Part shown: piece after piece, positions 1 to 8,321 of the stretch | Layout: each line of letters starts with the position of its first letter | Numbering within the stretch: position 1 is the stretch's first letter | Assembly (NCBI GenBank): GCA_046094825.1 | Contig: JBJTIF010000126.1 | Span: 1-64,000 of the forward strand | Reading direction: 5' to 3' | Length of the DNA: 64,000 nt | Source: JBJTIF01 sp046094825 | Lineage (GTDB): Bacteria > Actinomycetota > UBA4738 > HRBIN12 | Notes under the pieces: model-generated | The model's input: only the letters and a program-made list of their open reading frames with translations | What the model was told of the DNA's origin: nothing | Database searches by the model: none | Translations under genes and position numbers: made by a program

Positions 1-624
1 GGCGGGGGGGCCCCGCCGCCGCGCGCCGGCGCGGCCGGCACCGCACCCACCCCCTCCGGGCGCTCACGGATCGTCCGCCGGAAGACGGAGCAGGCCCACC
101 TCGTCCTCGGGACGAACGCCCCGACCCGGACCGATCCGGACCGCTTCGCCTTCGGCATCGCGAACACCGCGCTCGGCGGTGGGATGTCCTCGCGGCTCTT
201 CCAGGAGGTGCGCGAGCGACGGGGCCTCGCGTACTCGGTCTACAGTCACCACGAGATGTACGGCGACGCGGGGCTCGTCTCCGCGTACGCGGGCACCACG
301 CCCGCGCGCGCGCAGGAGGTCGTCGATCTGATCCGCGCGGAGATCGCCGTCCTCGCCGCCGGCCGCCTCGGCGCCGAGGAGTTCGCCCGCGCGAAGACGC
401 AGCTCCGCGGCCAGCTCCTCCTGTCGCTCGAGCATCCCTCGAGCCGGATGTCGCGACTCGGGCGCAGCGAGATCTCGGGCGGCGAGATCCTCACCGTCCC
501 GCAGATCCTGCGGCGGATCGAGCGCACGACGCTCGACGACGCGCGGTCCGTCGCCGCCCGCGTGTTCTCCCAGCCGCTCACCCTCACGGTGCTCGGTCCC
601 TTCGCGCAGGGAGCGATCGCGTGA
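1..624 (+). CDS. M16-family zinc peptidase-like protein, C-terminal part (cut at left edge)
   Basis: The reading frame is open from the first base, so the N-terminal half, including any HxxEH zinc site, lies outside the window. The visible 207 residues match the C-terminal domain of M16 peptidases (processing-peptidase/PqqL type): a basic linker, then 'GGGMSSRLFQEVRERRGLAYSVYSHHEMY', which is quoted here only as the family signature GMSSRLFQEVRE plus RGLAYSV, and later a run ending in HPSSRMSRLGRSEI. In this family the C-terminal domain closes the chamber and is usually non-catalytic. The stop overlaps the dapB start by four bases (GTGA), so the two are probably co-translated. Which substrate it cuts cannot be told. 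Its place before dapB fits the common Gram-positive arrangement. Confidence 0.85.
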   Translation, partial: GGGAPPPRAGAAGTAPTPSGRSRIVRRKTEQAHLVLGTNAPTRTDPDRFAFGIANTALGGGMSSRLFQEVRERRGLAYSVYSHHEMYGDAGLVSAYAGTTPARAQEVVDLIRAEIAVLAAGRLGAEEFARAKTQLRGQLLLSLEHPSSRMSRLGRSEISGGEILTVPQILRRIERTTLDDARSVAARVFSQPLTLTVLGPFAQGAIA

Positions 625-1436
625 TCCGCGTCGGGGTCGTCGGCGCCGCCGGTCGGATGGGGCGGCTCGTCGCGCGCGCCGTCATCGACGAGGCCGACCT
701 CGAGCTCACCGCGGCGGTCGACCGCTCCCACGTCGGGCACCCGATCGGTCCCCTCGTCGGTCGTCCGGAGATCGAGGTCCCGGTCACCGACCGTCTCGAG
801 GGGCTCCGCGAGGCCGAGGTCGACGTCGCCGTGGACTTCACGCACCCCGACGTCGTCCTGGAGACGATCGCCTACTGCGTCGCGCACGGCGTCCACGCGG
901 TCGTCGGCACCTCCGGGTTCGACGCCGGCAGACTCGACCGCCTCCGCGCGAGCGTCGGGGCCGCGGGTGGCGCCGCGAACGTCCTCGTCGCGCCGAACTT
1001 CGCGCTCGGCGCGGTCCTCATGCAGCGGTTCGCCGCCGAGGCCGCGCGCCACCTCCCCGACGTCGAGATCGTCGAGCTCCACCACGACGGGAAGGCCGAT
1101 GCGCCGTCGGGGACCGCGATCGCGACCGCCGCTCGTATCGCGGAGGCGCGGGGTGCCGGTGGCGGGCCGACGGCGCGACCGTCGGACGCGTCGCCCGCGC
1201 GCGGCCAGGACATCGCGGGCGTCCGGGTCCACGCGATCCGCCTGCCCGGCCTCGTCGCCCACCAGGAGGTCCTCTTCGGGGGCCCGGGCGAGACGCTCGC
1301 GATCCGCCACGACACGACCGACCGCGCCGCGTTCGTCCCCGGGGTCCTCCTCGCGATCCGACGGGTCGCGGGGACGCCGGGCCTCACGGTCGGGCTCGAG
1401 GCGCTCCTCGACGACGGGCCAGCGCGACCGCGTTAG
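621..1436 (+). CDS. dapB: 4-hydroxy-tetrahydrodipicolinate reductase
   Basis: It reduces hydroxy-tetrahydrodipicolinate with NAD(P)H in the lysine/diaminopimelate pathway in the cytoplasm. The 271-residue product is of normal length. It opens with the Rossmann loop GAAGRMG (about residues 8-14) and has the nucleotide-side motif VGTSGF. The substrate-binding signature ELHHDGKADAPSGTA (about residues 151-165) has the catalytic His pair and Lys. GTG is chosen as the start because it overlaps the preceding stop (GTGA) and places the Rossmann motif at the N-terminus. The partner dapA is 1.2 kb downstream, with a reverse-strand gene pair between them. dapF and dapL, which complete the pathway, are also in the window. 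Confidence 0.95.
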   Translation: MIRVGVVGAAGRMGRLVARAVIDEADLELTAAVDRSHVGHPIGPLVGRPEIEVPVTDRLEGLREAEVDVAVDFTHPDVVLETIAYCVAHGVHAVVGTSGFDAGRLDRLRASVGAAGGAANVLVAPNFALGAVLMQRFAAEAARHLPDVEIVELHHDGKADAPSGTAIATAARIAEARGAGGGPTARPSDASPARGQDIAGVRVHAIRLPGLVAHQEVLFGGPGETLAIRHDTTDRAAFVPGVLLAIRRVAGTPGLTVGLEALLDDGPARPR

Positions 1437-2047
1437 CGGCGGACGCCCGCGACGACGAGCGCCACGCCGAACCCCGCGAGCGCGATCGCCGCGACGTCGA
1501 GGAAGCCCTCGAGCGCGCGCGGCGGCAGTCGCCGCGAGCCCGCGCCGAGCAGGACCGTCAGCGCGTCCGTCGTCACGACCCCCGCGAGGAGGGCCGCGCC
1601 GACGAGGAGGGCGAGCCCGCGCCCGCCCCGCCGCGCACCCTCCGCGACGACCGCCGCACCCGTCGTCGCGAGGAAGAGGTAGAGCCCCGGGTTCACGAGG
1701 ACGGCGACGACCCCGCGGACGAACGGTCGCCGGGTCTCGACGGTCGGGTCCGCGTCGAGCGACCGACGACGCTCCCGGAACGCCGACACGGCGATCGCGA
1801 CGAGGACGGCGCCGCCGACGATCCGGATCGCGCGGAGCGCCCCGGGCGAGGGCTCGAGCGCCGCGACGCCGAACGCGAGCGCGAGGAGGAAGCCGCCGAA
1901 GGTCGCGTTCGCGCCGACCATCGCGCGGAGACCGCGCGCGACGCCACCACGTGCCGCCTCCGCGACGAGGAGCACCTGGACGGGACCGGGGGAGGTGCCG
2001 AGGACGACGCCGAGCCAGTACGCCCCGGCGATCGCGCCGAGGTTCAC
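1433..2047 (-). CDS. LysE/RhtB-family amino-acid exporter-like membrane protein
   Basis: A 204-residue protein with about six hydrophobic segments. Its N-terminal signature TSPGPVQVLLVAEAARGG corresponds to the family's conserved 'GPgp' region after the first membrane helix, and VLVNPGLYLFL lies in the middle. Members export amino acids or homoserine lactones across the cell membrane; the substrate here is unknown. It starts with GTG overlapping the stop of the adenosyltransferase gene by four bases, so the two are a reverse-strand operon. It converges on dapB with a four-base overlap of the stop codons. A lysine-related role is tempting because of the dap genes, but that is inference. Confidence 0.75.
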   Translation of the reverse strand: MNLGAIAGAYWLGVVLGTSPGPVQVLLVAEAARGGVARGLRAMVGANATFGGFLLALAFGVAALEPSPGALRAIRIVGGAVLVAIAVSAFRERRRSLDADPTVETRRPFVRGVVAVLVNPGLYLFLATTGAAVVAEGARRGGRGLALLVGAALLAGVVTTDALTVLLGAGSRRLPPRALEGFLDVAAIALAGFGVALVVAGVRR

Positions 2048-2592
2048 CGCGTGCGGCTGCGGGGTTCCGGACCCCCGGCGGCGCTCCGCGCGAGGACGAA
2101 GAGGAGGTCGGAGAGGCGGTTCAGGTAGTGGAGGAGATCGTCATGGACGGGACCACCCGCGTCCCGCAGCCGGACGGCGGCGCGTTCCGCCCGCCGAACG
2201 ACGACCCGGGCGACGTCGAGCGCCGCCGAGGCGGGGTCCGACCCCGGCACGATGAACTCCTGGGGAAGAGGGTTGCGCGCGACCTCCTCGTCGATGAGCC
2301 CCTCGAGCCGCGCGACCATCTCCGGGGTCACGAGGGAGACGCCGGGCTCGAGCTTCGCGCGCTCGTCGGGGTTCGCGGCGAGGTCCGCGCCGACGACGAA
2401 GAGCTCGCGTTGGAGATCGAGGATCCGCGCGGCGGCGTCGCCCTCGAGGAGGGTCCGGGCCACCCCGAGGTCGGCGACGGCCTCGTCGACGGTCCCGTAC
2501 GCCTCGGTCGCGAGGTCGGCCTTCGAGACCCGCCCACCGAACAGGCGCCCGGTGCTCCCGTCGTCACCGGTTCGCGTGTAGATGCGGGGCAT
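2044..2592 (-). CDS. pduO: PduO-type cob(I)alamin adenosyltransferase
   Basis: It transfers the adenosyl group of ATP to cob(I)alamin to make adenosylcobalamin, the cofactor needed by the NrdJ reductase encoded later in this window. The 182-residue protein begins MPRIYTRTGDDGSTGRLFGG, the phosphate-binding N-terminal signature of this family. Its C-terminal half keeps RRAERAAVRL and LLHYLNRLSDLLFVLAR, the second ATP-site signature. The ATG lies only six bases after a TATCCT -10 element on the reverse strand, so the mRNA is probably leaderless. It is followed by the overlapping LysE-like gene. The family assignment is firm; the link to NrdJ is inferred from cofactor need, not from gene adjacency. 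Confidence 0.92.
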   Translation of the reverse strand: MPRIYTRTGDDGSTGRLFGGRVSKADLATEAYGTVDEAVADLGVARTLLEGDAAARILDLQRELFVVGADLAANPDERAKLEPGVSLVTPEMVARLEGLIDEEVARNPLPQEFIVPGSDPASAALDVARVVVRRAERAAVRLRDAGGPVHDDLLHYLNRLSDLLFVLARSAAGGPEPRSRTR

Positions 2593-2597
2593 GGGCG

Positions 2598-2604
2598 TAG
2601 GATA
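2598..2604. promoter_or_regulatory. Shared symmetric -10 element for pduO (reverse) and dapA (forward)
   Basis: The seven bases TAGGATA read as TAGGAT on the forward strand and TATCCT on the reverse strand. Both are good TANNNT -10 hexamers. The reverse one is six bases from the pduO ATG, and the forward one lies 30 bases before the dapA ATG. No strong -35 is seen on either side. Confidence 0.5.
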
Positions 2605-2633
2605 CGGCCGACGACGAGGAGGTCCTTCCCCCC

Positions 2634-3512
2634 ATGCCCGGCCCGTTCGGCTCCGTGGTGACCGCCATGGCCACCCCCTTCCGGCCCGACGGCTCCCTCG
2701 ACCTCGAGGGCGCCGCCCGCCTCGCGACCCACCTCTTCGAGCACGGGAGCGACGCCGTCCTCGTGGCGGGTTCGACCGGGGAGGCACCGACGCTCTCCGC
2801 GGAGGAGAAGGAGGCGCTGCTGCGGGCGGTCGTCGGGGTCGGCCGGGGGCCCGTCCTCTGCGGGACCGGGACGTACTCGACCGCCGAGAGCGTCGACCTC
2901 ACGCGGATGGCGACCGAGGCCGGCGCATCGGGCATCCTCCTCGTGACCCCGTACTACAACAGGCCGCCGCAGCGCGGACTCGTCGAGCACTTCGCGACGG
3001 TGGCCGGCGCGACGCAGCTCCCCGTGATGCTCTACAACGTCCCCGCACGCGCCGCGACGCGGATCGAGCACGAGACGCTCGTGCGGCTCGCGTCCGTCCC
3101 GAACATCGTCGCCGTGAAGGACTCCACCGGCGATCTCCAGGCCGCGGCGCGGCTCATCGCCGCGCTCCCGGCGGACGTCGTCGTGTACGCGGGTGACGAC
3201 TGGGGGGCGTTCGCGTGGGCCTGCGCCGGCGCGGCCGGCGTGGTCTCCGTCGCGAGCCACGTGGTCGGCGACGCGATCGCGCGCATGCTCTCGCTCGTCG
3301 AGGCGCGCGACCTCGAGCCGGCGCGGGCGATCCACGCCGAGCTCACCCCGGTCTTCGACGCGCTCTTCATCACGAGCAACCCGATCCCGCTCAAGGCCGC
3401 GCTCGACCTCCTCGGACTGCCGGGGGGCACGCCGCGGCTGCCGCTCGTCGCCGCGAGCGAGGACGAACGCGCGCGCGTCGCGGAGGCGCTGACCCGTGTC
3501 GGGCTCCCGTAG
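2634..3512 (+). CDS. dapA: 4-hydroxy-tetrahydrodipicolinate synthase
   Basis: It condenses pyruvate with aspartate semialdehyde, the committed step to lysine and meso-diaminopimelate. The 292-residue TIM barrel is of standard length. It has GSTGEAPTLS near the N-terminus, the catalytic tyrosine region TPYYNRPPQ, the substrate motif YNVPARAATR, and the Schiff-base lysine in IVAVKDSTGD. ATG is preceded by GAGGAGG, a clear ribosome-binding site. Its end overlaps the RNase J start by 17 bases, so the two are co-expressed, as in many actinobacteria. Some DapA-fold enzymes act on other keto acids, but the pyruvate-type motifs and the dap context make the call strong. Confidence 0.95.
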   Translation: MPGPFGSVVTAMATPFRPDGSLDLEGAARLATHLFEHGSDAVLVAGSTGEAPTLSAEEKEALLRAVVGVGRGPVLCGTGTYSTAESVDLTRMATEAGASGILLVTPYYNRPPQRGLVEHFATVAGATQLPVMLYNVPARAATRIEHETLVRLASVPNIVAVKDSTGDLQAAARLIAALPADVVVYAGDDWGAFAWACAGAAGVVSVASHVVGDAIARMLSLVEARDLEPARAIHAELTPVFDALFITSNPIPLKAALDLLGLPGGTPRLPLVAASEDERARVAEALTRVGLP

Positions 3513-5196
3513 GCGGCGGGGGACGGCGCCCTCGGCGCCTGCCCCCGCGCGCGTGGCCTTCCTCGGCGGCGTCGGCGAGGTCGGTCGCAACATGGCCACC
3601 GTTGAGCTCGAGGGTCGCTTCCTCCTCATCGACGTCGGACTGTCGTTCCCGCACGCGGACATGCCGGGCATCGACCTCGTGCTCCCGGACTTCGAGTACC
3701 TCCGCGACCGCTTCGACGACGTCGAAGCGGTCGTCCTCACCCACGGCCACCAGGACCACATCGGCGCGGTGCCGTACCTCCTGCGCGAGCTCGGTCGGCC
3801 GCTCCCGATCCACGGGACGCCGTTCACGCTCGCGCTCCTCGAAGGACAGCTCGAGGAACACGACGTCCGACACCTCGCGGACCTGCGGACGATCGTCCCG
3901 GGCGAACCCGCGACCGCGGGGCCCTTCACGATGCGCTTCGTCCGCGTGACGCACTCGATCCCCGACGGCGTGGCGGTCGCCGTCGACACGCCTGCGGGGA
4001 CGATCCTCCACACCGGCGACTTCAAGATCGATCAGACGCCGCTCGACGGACGACCGACCGATCTCCACGCGCTCGCCGAGGAGGCGGGGCGCGGGGTCCA
4101 CCTCCTGCTCTCGGACTCGACGAACGCCGAGGAGGCCGGCTACACGCCGAGCGAGCGGAGCGTCGGCCCCGTCCTCGCGGGGATCGTCGCCCGGGCGCCG
4201 GGGCTCGTCGTCGTCGCGTGCTTCTCGAGCCACATCCACCGCATCCAGCAGGTCGCGAACGCCGCCCGCGCGAGCGAGCGCGTCGTCGCCTTCCTCGGTC
4301 GGTCGATGCACCAGAGCGTCGCGGCCGCGCGTCGACTCGGGCTGCTCGAGATCCCGGACGCGGACATCGTCGCGATCGAGGAACTCGAACACCTCGACCC
4401 CGCGCGGGTCGTCGTCGTCTCGACCGGTTCGCAGGGCGAGCCCTACTCGGCGCTGTCCCTCATGGCGGCGGGGGAGCACAAGTACGTGCGCCTGGGCGAC
4501 GGCGACACCGTCGTCCTGTCGTCCTCGCTCATCCCCGGCAACGAGCCCTCGATCCACCGCGTCGTCGACGGGCTCTACCGGACCGGGGCCGACGTCTTCC
4601 ACGTCCCCGCCGCGGACGTCCACGCGAGTGGCCACGCGGCGGCGGCCGAGCTCCGCCTCATGCTCTCGCTCGTGCGACCGCGGTGGTTCATCCCGGTCCA
4701 CGGCGAGCGACGCCACCTGTCCCACCACGCGAAGCTCGCGATGGAGGTCGGGATCGCCGAGGACCGCATCCTCATCTGCGAGGACGGCGACCTCGTCGAC
4801 GTGGGGGAGGAAGTCCGCCTCGCGGGCCGCGTCCCCGCCGGCATGACGCTCGTCGACGGGCTCGGGATCGGCGACGTCGGACAGGCGGTGCTCCGGGACC
4901 GCCGGAAGCTCTCCGCCGACGGCGTCGTGGTGGTCGTCGTGACAATCGACGCGCACCGCGGCGAGGTCGTCGCCGGACCCGACCTCGTGAACCGCGGCTT
5001 CGTGTTCGACGAGACGGCGGCCGACATCCTTGCGGAGGGCCGGAATCGCGTCATGCTGGCGATCGAGGACCACGGCGCCAGGGGCGGGTTCGACCGCGAC
5101 GTCCTGGCGCAGACGGTGCGCACGACGCTCGCCCGGTACTTCCGCGAGGTCACACAGCGCAAGCCCGTGATCCTGCCGGTCATCATGGAGGTCTGA
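3496..5196 (+). CDS. rnj: Ribonuclease J
   Basis: A beta-CASP metallo-beta-lactamase ribonuclease with endo- and 5'-3' exonuclease activity on mRNA and rRNA precursors in the cytoplasm. The 566-residue length is typical. The zinc motif THGHQDHIG (about residues 77-85) is intact, and HTGDF and HASGHAAAAELRLM follow, the latter being the beta-CASP histidine region. HGERRHLSHHAKLA lies before the C-terminal domain, which binds no extra recognisable motif. The GTG start overlaps dapA. With RNase Y also encoded in the window, decay here probably relies on the RNase Y/J pair, as in Firmicutes; whether RNase E exists elsewhere is unknown. Confidence 0.93.
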   Translation: MSGSRRRRGTAPSAPAPARVAFLGGVGEVGRNMATVELEGRFLLIDVGLSFPHADMPGIDLVLPDFEYLRDRFDDVEAVVLTHGHQDHIGAVPYLLRELGRPLPIHGTPFTLALLEGQLEEHDVRHLADLRTIVPGEPATAGPFTMRFVRVTHSIPDGVAVAVDTPAGTILHTGDFKIDQTPLDGRPTDLHALAEEAGRGVHLLLSDSTNAEEAGYTPSERSVGPVLAGIVARAPGLVVVACFSSHIHRIQQVANAARASERVVAFLGRSMHQSVAAARRLGLLEIPDADIVAIEELEHLDPARVVVVSTGSQGEPYSALSLMAAGEHKYVRLGDGDTVVLSSSLIPGNEPSIHRVVDGLYRTGADVFHVPAADVHASGHAAAAELRLMLSLVRPRWFIPVHGERRHLSHHAKLAMEVGIAEDRILICEDGDLVDVGEEVRLAGRVPAGMTLVDGLGIGDVGQAVLRDRRKLSADGVVVVVVTIDAHRGEVVAGPDLVNRGFVFDETAADILAEGRNRVMLAIEDHGARGGFDRDVLAQTVRTTLARYFREVTQRKPVILPVIMEV

Positions 5197-7539
5197 GTGG
5201 CGACGACGAAGCCCCGTCAGGGGACGAAGACGGCGAGCGGACGGGGGTCCGCGAGGGAACCCGCACCCGCGCGGGGCCGCGTCCGTCAGCACCTCGCGCC
5301 GTGGGCGCGCGACGCGCTCGGCATCGGCCTCGTGATCCTGTCGCTCCTGTCGGTCCTCGCGCTCTGGTTCGACGCCGCCGGTCCGTTCGGGGACGGGCTC
5401 ACGTGGCTCCTCCGCGCGCTCGTCGGCGTCTCGGCGGCGGCCGTCCCGCTCGTCGCGCTCGGGTGGGGCATCGCCCTGCTGCGGGAGGCGAACGACGAGC
5501 GACCGCGCGCGGTGCTGGGGTTCCTCCTCCTCGCGTGCGCCGGGCTCGCCCTCCTGTCGTTCGTCCGCGCGAACCCCGCGCCGCTCGACGGCTACGACGC
5601 GCTCGCCGATGCCGCGGGCCTCGTGGGCGCGCTCGCGGCGTGGCCGCTCGGGCGGCTCGTCTCGACGACGGGCGCGGTCATCGTGTGGTCCGGCGCCCTC
5701 GTGCTCGGCCTCCTCATCTTCACCGGTACGCCGCTCGCGGACGTGTGGGCCTGGCTGAAGGACTTCTTCGTCGGCGACGAGGTCGAGGACGACGCCGCGG
5801 TCGAGGATGCGTCCGAGGCGGAGGACGAGGACGGCGCCGTGGAGGAGCCCGCGCCGCGTCGCTCGCGCCTGCGGCTCCGCAGCGGCACCGCCGTCGTCGA
5901 CCTCGGGACCGGGGAGATCCTCGAGGATGCGCCCGCGCCGGTGCCGGCGGTCGTCGCTCCGGCCGCCGCAGGGATCGACGGCGACGACCTCCTCGACGAG
6001 GCGGACGAGGACGTCGAGGACGACCCGCTCGATGCCCGTGAGTCCGAGGTCGCGGCGATCGTCCGCGCCGACCCCGGCGACTACGAACTCCCTCCGCTCG
6101 ACCTCCTGCGGGCCGCGCCGGAAAGCGATCGCGGGACCTCCGACGAGGAGCACACGGTGGAAGCGCTCGAGCGGACGTTCCGCACCTTCGGCGTCGCGGC
6201 GCGCGTCCCGGCTGCCCACCGGGGCCCGACGGTCACCCTCTACGAGGTGGAGGTCGAGGCGGGCACGAAGGTGAACAAGGTCCTCGCGCTCGCCGACGAC
6301 ATCGCGTACGCGCTCGCGACCCCCGACGTCCGGATCATCGCGCCGATCCCCGGGCGCTCGGCGATCGGCGTCGAGGTGCCGAACAAGGTGCGCGACTTCG
6401 TCATGCTCGGCGACGTCCTGCGATCGAAGGCCGCGCGGGACGACCTCCACCCGCTCTCCGTCGCCCTCGGCAAGGACGTCCACGGTCGCGCGCAGCTCGT
6501 GAACGTCACGAAGATGCCGCACCTCCTCGTCGCGGGCGCGACCGGGGCCGGCAAGTCCTCGCTCATCAACGGGTTCATCACCTCGGTCCTCATGCGGGCG
6601 ACGCCCGACGAGGTGAAGCTCGTCCTCGTCGACCCGAAGCGCGTCGAACTCTCGCACTTCGCCGACCTCCCGCACCTCCTCATGCCGGTCATCGTCCATC
6701 CGAAGCGCGCCGCCGAGGCCCTGGGGTGGGTCGTCCGCGAGATGGAGCGGCGCTACGAGCTCCTCGCGATGGTCGGGGTCCGCGACATCGACGGGTACCG
6801 GCAGGGACTCCACGAGGGCACCCTGCGCATCCCGCCCGGTCAGGAGTCGAAGGTCGAGGAGTTCCCGTACCTCCTCGTCGTCATCGACGAGCTCGCGGAC
6901 CTCATGATGGTGGCCCCGCGGGACGTCGAGGATGCGATCTGCCGCATCGCGCAGATGGCGCGCGCGGTCGGCATCCACCTCCTCGTCGCCACGCAGCGTC
7001 CATCGGTCGACGTCGTGACCGGGCTCATCAAGGCGAACATCCCGTCCCGCGTCGCGCTCATGACGTCGAGCCAGGCGGACTCGCGGGTCATCCTCGACAT
7101 GAACGGCGCGGAACGCCTCGTCGGCCACGGCGACATGCTCTTCGCTCCCTCGACGGCCTCGAAGCCGTTCCGTCTCCAGGGCGCCTGGGTGAGCGAGCAG
7201 GAGATCCACGACGTCGCCGCATTCATCCGCGAGCAGCGCGAGCCGGTGTACGAGGTGCTCGTCGACGGCAAGGGCCTGCCGCCGTCGGACGCCGAGGAGA
7301 TCGAACCCGGGAGCGACGACGACCTCCTCGAACAGGCCGCCGAGCTCATCATCCGGTCGCAGCTCGGGTCGACCTCGATGCTCCAGCGCAAACTCAAGGT
7401 CGGGTTCGCGCGCGCGGGCCGACTCATGGACCTCCTCGAGGACCGGGGCATCGTCGGCCCGTCGCAGGGCTCGAAGGCGCGGGACGTCCTCCTCACGTGG
7501 GAGGAATGGGAGGAATCGCGCGCGTCGCGCGCGGGCTGA
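5197..7539 (+). CDS. ftsK: FtsK/SpoIIIE-family DNA translocase
   Basis: It pumps chromosome ends through the closing septum so that dimer resolution and segregation finish before division. Of 780 residues, about 30-190 hold four membrane helices. An acidic linker rich in Glu/Asp follows (about 190-300), then the alpha/beta motor with Walker A GATGAGKSS (about residue 446) and Walker B VIDELADLM (about 562). The C-terminal winged-helix gamma domain (about 705-775, QLGSTSMLQRKLKVGFARAGRLMD as the recognisable stretch QRKLKVGFARAGRLMDLLE) reads polar DNA sequences. The GTG start directly abuts the RNase J stop. The length and domain order are normal for SpoIIIE-like proteins. Confidence 0.94.
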   Translation: MATTKPRQGTKTASGRGSAREPAPARGRVRQHLAPWARDALGIGLVILSLLSVLALWFDAAGPFGDGLTWLLRALVGVSAAAVPLVALGWGIALLREANDERPRAVLGFLLLACAGLALLSFVRANPAPLDGYDALADAAGLVGALAAWPLGRLVSTTGAVIVWSGALVLGLLIFTGTPLADVWAWLKDFFVGDEVEDDAAVEDASEAEDEDGAVEEPAPRRSRLRLRSGTAVVDLGTGEILEDAPAPVPAVVAPAAAGIDGDDLLDEADEDVEDDPLDARESEVAAIVRADPGDYELPPLDLLRAAPESDRGTSDEEHTVEALERTFRTFGVAARVPAAHRGPTVTLYEVEVEAGTKVNKVLALADDIAYALATPDVRIIAPIPGRSAIGVEVPNKVRDFVMLGDVLRSKAARDDLHPLSVALGKDVHGRAQLVNVTKMPHLLVAGATGAGKSSLINGFITSVLMRATPDEVKLVLVDPKRVELSHFADLPHLLMPVIVHPKRAAEALGWVVREMERRYELLAMVGVRDIDGYRQGLHEGTLRIPPGQESKVEEFPYLLVVIDELADLMMVAPRDVEDAICRIAQMARAVGIHLLVATQRPSVDVVTGLIKANIPSRVALMTSSQADSRVILDMNGAERLVGHGDMLFAPSTASKPFRLQGAWVSEQEIHDVAAFIREQREPVYEVLVDGKGLPPSDAEEIEPGSDDDLLEQAAELIIRSQLGSTSMLQRKLKVGFARAGRLMDLLEDRGIVGPSQGSKARDVLLTWEEWEESRASRAG

Positions 7540-7541
7540 GC

Positions 7542-7570
7542 CTGACCGCGTCCGTCGCGGCTCCTATACT
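7542..7570 (+). promoter_or_regulatory. Promoter for the RodZ-like gene
   Basis: CTGACC at 7542-7547 and TATACT at 7565-7570 are separated by 17 bases and resemble the housekeeping TTGACA/TATAAT pair. The RodZ-like ATG is about 28 bases downstream and has its own ribosome-binding site (GGAGG). Confidence 0.55.
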
Positions 7571-7598
7571 TCCGCCGTTCCCCGACCCCGGAGGCACG

Positions 7599-8321
7599 AT
7601 GCAGAGCGCGAGCGTCGGCACCGTCCTGCGCAAGGCACGCGTGTCGCAGGGCATCCCGCTCGACGTCGCCGCGCGGGACACGCGGATCCGCGCCGACGTC
7701 CTCGAGGGACTCGAGGACGGACGGTTCGACCCGATGGCGGGCCAGGTCCACGTCCGCGGCACGCTCCGGACGTACGCGCGGTACCTCGGCGTCCCCGAGG
7801 ACGCCCTCCTCGAGCGGTTCCGGGACGCTGGCGTCGAGCCCGAGGACGCCTCTCCGCCGCCGCCCCTCGCGGAGTTCCTGCCCGTCCTCCGACGTCGCCA
7901 GACGCGGATCGCAGCGATCGCCGCGGTCACCGCCGTCGCCCTCGCGCTCGGGTTCGGCGTCCTGCGCGTCGGAGCCGACACGCCCCCCGCGGCCGACCTC
8001 GCGACCGACGCCGTGCCCTCGGTCGCACCGATCCGCGGAGGGCTCCTCCTCGCGATCACGGCACGCGTCCCCGTCGAGGTCGGCATCCGCATCGACGGCG
8101 GGGCGGAGGCGACGTACGAGCTCATCGCGGGTGAGAGCCGATCCTTCGAGGCCGACGGGCTCCTCGAGGTGCGCCTCGCGCAGGGCGGGACCGCCGACGT
8201 CGTCGTGAACGGCATCGACCTCGGCGCGCCCGGTGACCCCGACGGGCCGTGGGAGCGCGCGTTCCGGCCCGGTGACAAGGCGATCACGCCGCCCGCGAGC
8301 CCGACCCCGACCGCCGCTTGA
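7599..8321 (+). CDS. RodZ-like helix-turn-helix membrane protein
   Basis: A 240-residue protein. Residues about 5-80 form a Cro/HTH_25-type helix-turn-helix (VGTVLRKARVSQGIPLDVAA, then the VRGTLRTYARYLG end). A proline-containing linker follows, then one membrane helix at about 105-122 and an outside beta domain of the DUF4115 kind (about 145-225) with a Thr/Pro-rich tail. This is the layout of RodZ and related cytoskeleton-linked proteins, which join the inner HTH to the cell envelope. In actinobacterial-type genomes such a gene often sits between ftsK and cinA/recA. A cell-shape role is inferred from the family; there is no MreB gene in the window. A GGAGG ribosome-binding site supports the ATG. 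Confidence 0.8.
   Translation: MQSASVGTVLRKARVSQGIPLDVAARDTRIRADVLEGLEDGRFDPMAGQVHVRGTLRTYARYLGVPEDALLERFRDAGVEPEDASPPPPLAEFLPVLRRRQTRIAAIAAVTAVALALGFGVLRVGADTPPAADLATDAVPSVAPIRGGLLLAITARVPVEVGIRIDGGAEATYELIAGESRSFEADGLLEVRLAQGGTADVVVNGIDLGAPGDPDGPWERAFRPGDKAITPPASPTPTAA

Noticed and set aside
3391..7209. A reverse-strand open frame of 1272 codons over RNase J and ftsK
   Set aside because: Same shadow effect; it has no ribosome-binding site, and RNase J and FtsK motifs on the other strand are complete.
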